The notes below the pieces were generated by a model, which was given only the letters and a program-made list of their open reading frames with translations, had not been told where the DNA came from and did no database searches. Both the position numbers and the translations under genes were made by a program. Below, one piece after another: positions 6,726-11,222 of a DNA stretch of 11,222 nucleotides; position 1 is the first letter of the stretch, and every line of letters starts with the position of its first letter. The DNA comes from Bog-756 sp035534835. GTDB taxonomy: Bacteria > Actinomycetota > Acidimicrobiia > Acidimicrobiales > RAAP-2. Location of the stretch: contig DATLRE010000168.1 in assembly GCA_035534835.1 (NCBI GenBank), forward strand, positions 1 to 11,222, read 5' to 3'.

Positions 6726-7541
6726 CTACGCCGAGCGGGCAGCGCGGCCCCAGGCCCGCAGGACGGCCCGGTAGCGTCCGTCCCATCCGGTGTAGGCCGC
6801 GCGCAGGGCCGGCCCGGGCCAGTCCGCGGGCAGGAGCTCGGCGGGCAGGAGCGGGTCGGACTGGAGGTGGCGCAGGACGGCGGCGGACAGCGCGAACCCG
6901 GGGGCGAGGTCGTCCGGGCCGACCGTCGGGCAGCTGTCGAGCCGGTGCCGCAGCACCTCCGCGCGGTCGGACCAACCGTCGAGGTCCCACAGGCCGGCCG
7001 CCAGCACGACCGGGTCGGACGAGGGGATGGCGGTGTAGGCGACGAGGTCCGGGTCGTCCTCCGGGTCGGGTCGCAGGTCGAGGTTGTCGGGCCGCAGCCA
7101 CACCCCCTCGCGCTGTTCGGCCAGCCGCGCCAGCGTCAGACGGCGCCGGCGGGCGGCGCGCAGCTCGGCCGAGCTCCCGGCGGTCGTCACCACCGCCATC
7201 CGCCACGACCCGTCCCACGCCCGGGTCCGGCCCCTACGGCTGTCCTCCTGGCGCCTCCGCCGCTCGAGCAGCGGACCGGCCAGCCGGTAGCGGCCGGAGC
7301 CGTCGGTGACCGCCTCCCCCGATGCCACCATCCGGCTCAATGCCACCCGGGCCCGGTTGGCAGTGATGCCGAACAGGCCGGCGAGGCCCACGAGATGGGC
7401 CACCGGCAGCTCGGGCGGGTCCTCACCGAGGAGGGCGCTGGCCAGGACCGACCGGGCCGTCAGGGGCGGTTCTGGCCCGCCAGCCGGCAGCTCGGCGCCG
7501 GTCGCCTTCCCGGGTCCGCGTCGGGAGGTGGATCCCGGCAT
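6726..7541 (-). CDS. PaaX family transcriptional regulator
   Basis: A 271-aa regulator, near the usual PaaX length. Family members repress catabolic genes and release DNA on binding an acyl-CoA (phenylacetyl-CoA for E. coli PaaX). The N-terminal winged helix covers about residues 27-92 (ARSVLASALLG ... FGITANRARVALSRMVASGEAV ... GRYRLAG), followed by a basic linker LLERRRRQ. The motif AWDGSWRMAVV (108-118) opens the central Cas2-like domain. The C-terminal part has LWDLDGWSDRAEVL and ends in a WDGRYRAVLRAWGRA helix. Start is ATG at 7541; no Shine-Dalgarno sequence is evident. The gene diverges from the desaturase across 43 bases and leads the SDR, so both are likely targets. No phenylacetate genes are nearby, and the true ligand is unknown. 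Confidence 0.92.
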   Translation of the reverse strand: MPGSTSRRGPGKATGAELPAGGPEPPLTARSVLASALLGEDPPELPVAHLVGLAGLFGITANRARVALSRMVASGEAVTDGSGRYRLAGPLLERRRRQEDSRRGRTRAWDGSWRMAVVTTAGSSAELRAARRRRLTLARLAEQREGVWLRPDNLDLRPDPEDDPDLVAYTAIPSSDPVVLAAGLWDLDGWSDRAEVLRHRLDSCPTVGPDDLAPGFALSAAVLRHLQSDPLLPAELLPADWPGPALRAAYTGWDGRYRAVLRAWGRAARSA

Positions 7542-7576
7542 TACGTGATTGCACCAGTTGACATTTCGCTGTAATG
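7539..7576. promoter_or_regulatory. Inverted repeat spanning the PaaX/desaturase divergent control region
   Basis: CATTAC (7539-7544) and GTAATG (7571-7576) are perfect 6-bp arms 26 bases apart. The left arm contains the PaaX start codon and the right arm overlaps the desaturase -10-like box. The arrangement fits a regulator controlling both genes, but short arms of this size can occur by chance. Confidence 0.3.
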
Positions 7577-7577
7577 T
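7549..7577 (+). promoter_or_regulatory. Candidate promoter giving a leaderless desaturase mRNA
   Basis: TTGCAC (7549-7554), a 17-base spacer and TAATGT (7572-7577) form a sigma70-like pair. The predicted transcript start, about 7 bases downstream of the -10 box, falls on or next to the ATG at 7585. No Shine-Dalgarno sequence precedes that ATG. Leaderless messages are common in actinobacteria. Confidence 0.45.
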
Positions 7578-7584
7578 ACCGCGG

Positions 7585-8550
7585 ATGGCGACCACCATGG
7601 TGGCCGACGAGGCCGCCCGACCCGACGTCCTCCCGACCGACCGGCTCCTGGCCAACGGCATGGCCCGGCCCGAGCTGCGCACCGGGTTGCGGAAGATCGA
7701 CGACGGCCGCAACGCGCTGACCGTCGCCTCCGTCTGGTTCTGGGTGGCGGTGATCATCGGGGGGAGCGCGTGGATCGACCGCTGGTGGGCCTACCTCGTC
7801 GCCTTCGTGCTCATGGGGCCGATGTACGCGCGCTTCGCCATCCTCATGCACGAGGCGGCACACAAGCTCCTGTTCACCGACAAGCGGGTGAACGACTGGG
7901 TCGGGACCTGGGTCGTCGCCTACCCGGCGTGGACCCCGATCGGCCTCTACCGGCGGGGTCACTTCGCCCATCACAAGGAGGAGTTCGGGACCAACGAACC
8001 CGACCTGGCCTTCTACGGTGGCTACCCCTGCGACCGGCGGACCCTCACCCGGCGCCTCGTGCGCGACGCGGTGGGCATCTCCGGGTGGAAGAACTTCGTC
8101 CCGCTCTTCCGCTCCCTCAAGGTCCCCGCGTTCCGTCGCACCTCGCTCTCGATCATCGGGGTCCAGCTCGTGCTGTGGGCGGCCATGTGGGCGGCCACCG
8201 GCCGATGGTGGACGTACCCGCTGCTGTGGTGGCTCCCGTGGATGACCCAGTGGCGGGTCCTCAACCGCCTGCGCGCCATCGCCGAGCACGGCGGCCTCCA
8301 GGCGAGCCCCGACCGGCGCGTCACCACCCACGACGTCCGCCAGGGATGGCTCGCCCGCTTCTGGTTCGTGCCCTTCCACACCGGCTGGCATCTCGCCCAC
8401 CACGTGGACATGGGTGTGCCGTGGCGCAACCTCCCCCGGTTCCACGCCGAACTCGAGCGGGCCGGCTACGTCACCACCGGGATCACCTACCCGAGCTACC
8501 GGGCCCTGTGGCGGGCGCTCGCCTCGGCCGGGGACGCTCCGGGCCGGTGA
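7585..8550 (+). CDS. Membrane fatty-acid desaturase family protein
   Basis: A 321-aa integral-membrane di-iron enzyme that uses O2 and electrons to desaturate or hydroxylate a fatty acyl or lipid chain. The three histidine boxes are HEAAH (89-93), HFAHH (126-130) and HLAHH (269-273, preceded by HTGW at 265). Hydrophobic membrane segments lie at about residues 47-61, 68-86, 188-204 and 208-222. Spacing and length fit the FA_desaturase family. The box 3 context HHVDMGVPWRNLPRFH is typical of soluble-facing active-site loops in this superfamily. ATG at 7585 is preferred over a TTG at 7549, which lies in the promoter. It is divergent from PaaX and probably regulated by it. Its stop is 4 bases from the pgi stop. 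Regiospecificity and substrate are unknown, and no electron-transfer partner is adjacent. Confidence 0.93.
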   Translation: MATTMVADEAARPDVLPTDRLLANGMARPELRTGLRKIDDGRNALTVASVWFWVAVIIGGSAWIDRWWAYLVAFVLMGPMYARFAILMHEAAHKLLFTDKRVNDWVGTWVVAYPAWTPIGLYRRGHFAHHKEEFGTNEPDLAFYGGYPCDRRTLTRRLVRDAVGISGWKNFVPLFRSLKVPAFRRTSLSIIGVQLVLWAAMWAATGRWWTYPLLWWLPWMTQWRVLNRLRAIAEHGGLQASPDRRVTTHDVRQGWLARFWFVPFHTGWHLAHHVDMGVPWRNLPRFHAELERAGYVTTGITYPSYRALWRALASAGDAPGR

Positions 8551-8554
8551 TCCG

Positions 8555-10225
8555 TCAGGCCTTCCGCCCCCGCATCGACCGGTAGGCGCGTACCAGACCG
8601 GCCGTCGAACCGTCCTGGTCGGACAGGTCCGGAGGCCCGTCCGAGCTCAGTGCCGGGGCGAGCTGCCCGGCCATCACCTTCCCGAGTTCGACACCCCACT
8701 GGTCGAAGGAGTCGATACCCCACACCGTCCCCTCGACGAAGACGGTGTGCTCGTAGAGCGCTACCAGCTGGCCGAGTGTCGACGGGGTCAGTTCCGGTGC
8801 CAGGATCGTCGACGACGGGTGGTTGCCCGGCATGACCTTGTGGGGGACCAGGGCGTCCGGCGTCCCGTCCGCCGCCACCTCGTCCGCCGTCCTCCCGAAG
8901 GCGAGCGCCCTGGTCTGGGCGAAGCAGTTGGCCATGAGCAGGTCCTGGCGGTCGCCGTCCTCGTGGGTGGAGGTGGCGAAGCCGATGACGTCGGCCGGGA
9001 CGAGCCGGGTGCCCTGATGGAGGAGCTGGTAGAAGGCGTGCTGTCCGTTCGTGCCCGGCTCTCCCCAGTAGATCTCCCCCGTGGCCCCATCGACCGGGGA
9101 ACCGTCGCGGCGGACCGACTTGCCGTTCGACTCCATCGTCAGCTGCTGGAGGTAGGCCGGAAACCGCGCGAGCCGCTGGCTGTAGGGGAGGACGGCGTGG
9201 GTCTCGGCGCCGAAGAGATCCGCGTACCAGACACCGAGCATCCCCTGGATCACCGGGAGGTTGACCTCGAACGGTGCCTCGGCGAAGTGCCGGTCCACGG
9301 CGTGGAACCCGGCGAGCATGTCCGCGAACGCCGCGGGACCGATGGCCACCATCAGCGAGAACCCGATGGCCGAGTCGTACGAGTACCTCCCGCCGACCCA
9401 GTCCCAGAAGCCGAACATGTTGGCCGGGTCGATCCCGAAGGCGGCCACGCCGGCCTCGTTGGTCGACACGGCGACGAAGTGCCGGGCGACGGCCTCGTCA
9501 CCGCAGCCGAGCCCCTCGAGCAGCCAGTCCCGGGCGGCCCGGGCGTTGGTCAGCGTCTCCTGGGTGGTGAACGTCTTCGAGCAGACGACGAACAGCGTCT
9601 CGGCGGGGTCGAGATCGTGGGTCTTGGCGAACAGGTCGACCGGGTCGACGTTCGAGACGAACCGGCACTCGAGTGCCGGGCCGGCGTAGTCGCGCAGCGC
9701 CTCGTGGGCCATCGCCGGGCCGAGGTCGGACCCGCCGATGCCGATGTTGACGACGGTACGGATCCGGCGGCCGGTGTGGCCGGTCCACGCGCCCGAGCGG
9801 ATGCGCTCGGCCACCGCGCCCATGGCGTCGAGCACGGCGTGGACGTCGGCGACCACGTCGCGTCCGTCCACGACGAGCGTCGAGCCCCGTGGCATGCGCA
9901 GGGCCACGTGGAGGACGGCACGGTCCTCGGTCGTGTTGATCCGCTCGCCCGCGAACATGGCGTCGCGGCGCTCGGCCACGCCGGCACGACGGGCCAGCGC
10001 CAGGAGTGCGGCGAGCGCCGCGCCGTCGACCCGGTGCTTCGAGTAGTCGAGGACCAGGTCGGCGGCCGTGGCCACCATCTCCGTGCCCCGGTCGGGCTCG
10101 TCGGCGAACAACTCGCGCAGATGGCGGCTCCGCACCCGCTCGAACTGTCCGACCAGGTCACGCCATTCGGTGGTCGTCCGCACATCGACGGGCGCTGCTC
10201 CCGCCGTGGACTCGTTGCCGTGCAT
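8555..10225 (-). CDS. pgi: Glucose-6-phosphate isomerase
   Basis: Interconverts glucose 6-phosphate and fructose 6-phosphate in glycolysis and gluconeogenesis, in the cytoplasm. The protein is complete at 556 aa. Visible signatures are VVNIGIGGSDLGP (158-170), SKTFTTQET for phosphate binding (216-224), DWVGGRYSYDSAIG (275-288), the catalytic Glu365 in MESNGKS, His396 in GTNGQHAFYQ, and GIDSFDQWGVELGK (503-516) ending in the active-site Lys516. The Asp in YSYDSAIG, where enteric enzymes have Trp, is to my knowledge common in actinobacterial isomerases. The start is ATG at 10225, with GGGAGG 9 bases upstream. It is a stand-alone gene, convergent with the desaturase and divergent from the response regulator; neither neighbour is linked to it by pathway. 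Confidence 0.98.
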   Translation of the reverse strand: MHGNESTAGAAPVDVRTTTEWRDLVGQFERVRSRHLRELFADEPDRGTEMVATAADLVLDYSKHRVDGAALAALLALARRAGVAERRDAMFAGERINTTEDRAVLHVALRMPRGSTLVVDGRDVVADVHAVLDAMGAVAERIRSGAWTGHTGRRIRTVVNIGIGGSDLGPAMAHEALRDYAGPALECRFVSNVDPVDLFAKTHDLDPAETLFVVCSKTFTTQETLTNARAARDWLLEGLGCGDEAVARHFVAVSTNEAGVAAFGIDPANMFGFWDWVGGRYSYDSAIGFSLMVAIGPAAFADMLAGFHAVDRHFAEAPFEVNLPVIQGMLGVWYADLFGAETHAVLPYSQRLARFPAYLQQLTMESNGKSVRRDGSPVDGATGEIYWGEPGTNGQHAFYQLLHQGTRLVPADVIGFATSTHEDGDRQDLLMANCFAQTRALAFGRTADEVAADGTPDALVPHKVMPGNHPSSTILAPELTPSTLGQLVALYEHTVFVEGTVWGIDSFDQWGVELGKVMAGQLAPALSSDGPPDLSDQDGSTAGLVRAYRSMRGRKA

Positions 10226-10269
10226 CGTCGTTCGCCTCCCTGCCGGCCGGACGCGTGCCGTCGGCGTGC

Positions 10270-10288
10270 CGGTGGCCCCTGGCCACCG
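10270..10288 (-). repeat. Hairpin in the pgi leader
   Basis: CGGTGGCC (10270-10277) and GGCCACCG (10281-10288) are perfect 8-bp arms around a 3-base loop, 45 bases upstream of the pgi start. It may form in the pgi leader RNA. Function is unknown and chance is possible at this GC content. Confidence 0.3.
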
Positions 10289-10331
10289 CTCGCCCCGACC
10301 TTAGGCACCGCAGCGGCGTGGGCCGGCGAAA

Positions 10332-10359
10332 TTGCGGAATGATTACCCGCCGATAACAG
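10332..10359 (+). promoter_or_regulatory. Weak promoter-like pair upstream of the response regulator
   Basis: TTGCGG (10332-10337), a 16-base spacer and TAACAG (10354-10359) lie in the only A+T-rich island of this gap. The boxes are poor matches. The call rests mainly on base composition and position. Confidence 0.25.
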
Positions 10360-10403
10360 AGCGGTCGCGTCCCGTTCACCCGGGATCCTTACGCTCGCCG
10401 GTG

Positions 10404-10643
10404 ATGGCTGAACACCCCGGGGCGGACGGCCCCCGACCGATCCCGTCCCGGCGGCACGTGCCGGACCCGTCCCGTGCCGACACCAGCCGTCCGGGGTCGT
10501 GGACCCCGCCGCCTCTCACGGCGACCCCGCCGGATCCGGCACCGCCCGTCCGGCAGTCCAGCAGCGGAGCCAACGCGCGTCGCCGCCGTCACCGCGGCTC
10601 GTCCGCGTGCACGCTGCTCCGGAACGTCACCGGTTCCCCATGA
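10404..10643 (+). CDS. Doubtful small Pro/Arg-rich reading frame ahead of the response regulator
   Basis: An ATG-started frame of 79 codons. Its TGA overlaps the response regulator ATG as ATGA, a pattern of translationally coupled genes, and the regulator has no Shine-Dalgarno sequence of its own. About four in five codons end in G or C, a little less biased than the neighbouring real genes. The product is low-complexity, rich in Pro, Arg and Ser (PSRRHVPDPSR, NARRRRHRG), with no motif or fold I recognise, and has no visible ribosome site. It may be just leader sequence that is open by chance in GC-rich DNA. Confidence 0.22.
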   Translation: MAEHPGADGPRPIPSRRHVPDPSRADTSRPGSWTPPPLTATPPDPAPPVRQSSSGANARRRRHRGSSACTLLRNVTGSP

Positions 10644-11222
10644 CCCTGACGTTCCGCGAAGTCGAACGACGGGTTCCCCCCGACGGAGCGGCACCCGTCA
10701 TCCTGATCATCGACGACGACCGCCGGACCCGCGACGCCCTCGCCGCCACGCTCTCCGTCGAGGGGTTCGACGTGATCACCGTGGCAACCGGCCGGGAGGG
10801 GATCGCCCGACTGGAGTCCACCGCTCCCGCCCTCGTCATCCTCGATACCCAGCTCGGCGACTCGGAGGGCTTCTCCGTGTTCCGGGCCATCGCGGCCATG
10901 GCGCCGATGCTCCCGGTCATCATGATCACCGAGGAGGACGACGAACTCGACGCCGTGCTGGCGCTCGAGGCCGGCGCCGCCGACCACGTCACCAAGCCAC
11001 CGCGCCCCCGCGAGCTGACCGCCCGGATCCGCGCCGTCCTGCGCCGGATCGGGTGCCCGCCCCAGCGTGCGGATCGCGGCACCCCGAGCGGCGCCTACGT
11101 CTTCGGACCGGTGGTCGTCGACGTGTCCCGCCGGGAGGCGCAGCTGCACGGACGCTCCGTCGACCTGTCGCGCAAGGAGTTCGACCTCCTGGCCCTCCTG
11201 GTGTCCGAGGGCGGCCGCGTGG
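10640..11222 (+). CDS. OmpR/PhoB-type response regulator, cut by the right edge
   Basis: A two-component transcription factor, cytoplasmic, activated by phosphorylation from a sensor kinase not in view. The first 194 residues are visible. The receiver domain (about 19-136) has the acidic cluster Asp25-Asp26-Asp27 (LIIDDD), phospho-acceptor Asp69 (VILDTQLGD), Thr97 (MITEEDDE) and Lys119 (VTKPP), so all conserved catalytic residues are present. The usual proline after the phospho-acceptor loop is replaced by Gly73. After a linker, the winged-helix output domain begins (YVFGPVVVDVSRREAQLHG ... VDLSRKEFDLLALLVSEGGRV) and runs off the edge. ATG at 10640 is chosen; an in-frame GTG at 10607 is an alternative. 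The gene is divergent from pgi. A partner histidine kinase may lie beyond the window. Confidence 0.93.
   Translation, partial: MTLTFREVERRVPPDGAAPVILIIDDDRRTRDALAATLSVEGFDVITVATGREGIARLESTAPALVILDTQLGDSEGFSVFRAIAAMAPMLPVIMITEEDDELDAVLALEAGAADHVTKPPRPRELTARIRAVLRRIGCPPQRADRGTPSGAYVFGPVVVDVSRREAQLHGRSVDLSRKEFDLLALLVSEGGRV

Larger units (their letters stand above)
10226..10639. other. Divergent intergenic region between pgi and the response regulator
   Basis: A gap of 414 bases. It contains the pgi ribosome site, a hairpin at 10270-10288, an A+T-rich island at about 10329-10358 likely to carry promoters, a small 7-bp-stem hairpin (CGGGGTC-GTG-GACCCCG, 10492-10508) and one doubtful small reading frame. 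No RNA gene is recognised. Confidence 0.6.

Noticed and set aside
7558..7577. TTGACA with TAATGT as a promoter for the desaturase
   Set aside because: The spacing is only 8 bases, far too short. TTGCAC at 7549 gives the correct 17-base spacing to the same -10 box.
8551..8554. Shared terminator between desaturase and pgi
   Set aside because: Only 4 bases separate the two stops, and I see no convincing hairpin with T-run around them.
8414..10342. Plus-strand open frame of 642 codons opposite pgi
   Set aside because: It is antisense to a complete, unmistakable glucose-6-phosphate isomerase and has mirror-frame composition.
1..11222. CRISPR arrays, tRNA or rRNA genes, insertion sequences, phage or defence genes
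   Set aside because: I found no spaced direct repeats, cloverleaf-like sequences, transposase motifs or terminal inverted repeats by reading both strands.

Overview
The window is about 70% G+C, and its codons are strongly biased to G or C in the third position. Its gene set combines a mycofactocin-coupled type SDR, a PaaX regulator, TetR regulators and a large mycobacterial-AtsA-like sulfatase. This suggests a high-GC actinobacterium (Actinomycetota, possibly an Acidimicrobiia-like lineage; that finer placement is inference). Genes are dense and junctions tight. I see no tRNA, rRNA, CRISPR array, transposase or phage gene, so this looks like ordinary chromosome.

Left part (1-3076, all minus strand): a compact four-gene operon reading leftwards. 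It starts with two paralogous TetR-like regulators joined by a TGATG stop/start overlap, then a PfkB-family carbohydrate kinase. It ends with the first 105 codons of a YaaA (DUF328) family protein that runs off the left edge.

Central intergenic region (3077-3494): a 418-base gap between the divergent TetR pair and the sulfatase gene. It holds a perfect 20-bp palindrome, a further half-site overlapping a promoter-like element, a strong 13-bp-stem hairpin, and a second promoter-like element. This is the most information-rich non-coding part of the window.

Middle (3495-8550): a 753-aa Cys-type sulfatase (plus) converges on a PaaX regulator/SDR pair (minus). That pair diverges from a membrane fatty-acid desaturase (plus) across only 43 bases. 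The desaturase appears to be leaderless.

Right part (8555-11222): a complete glucose-6-phosphate isomerase (pgi, minus) converges on the desaturase with 4 bases between the stop codons. It diverges, across 414 bases, from an OmpR/PhoB-type response regulator truncated by the right edge. A questionable small Pro/Arg-rich reading frame lies in this gap and overlaps the regulator start as ATGA.

Functionally, the TetR-TetR-kinase-YaaA operon and the divergent sulfatase may form one locally regulated module. The PaaX-SDR operon and the desaturase look like a second module for a lipid or alcohol substrate. Both links are inferred from gene order. I see no clear evidence of a wholly new system; the best leads are the duplicated regulators with their shared DNA-reading segment and the control region beside them.
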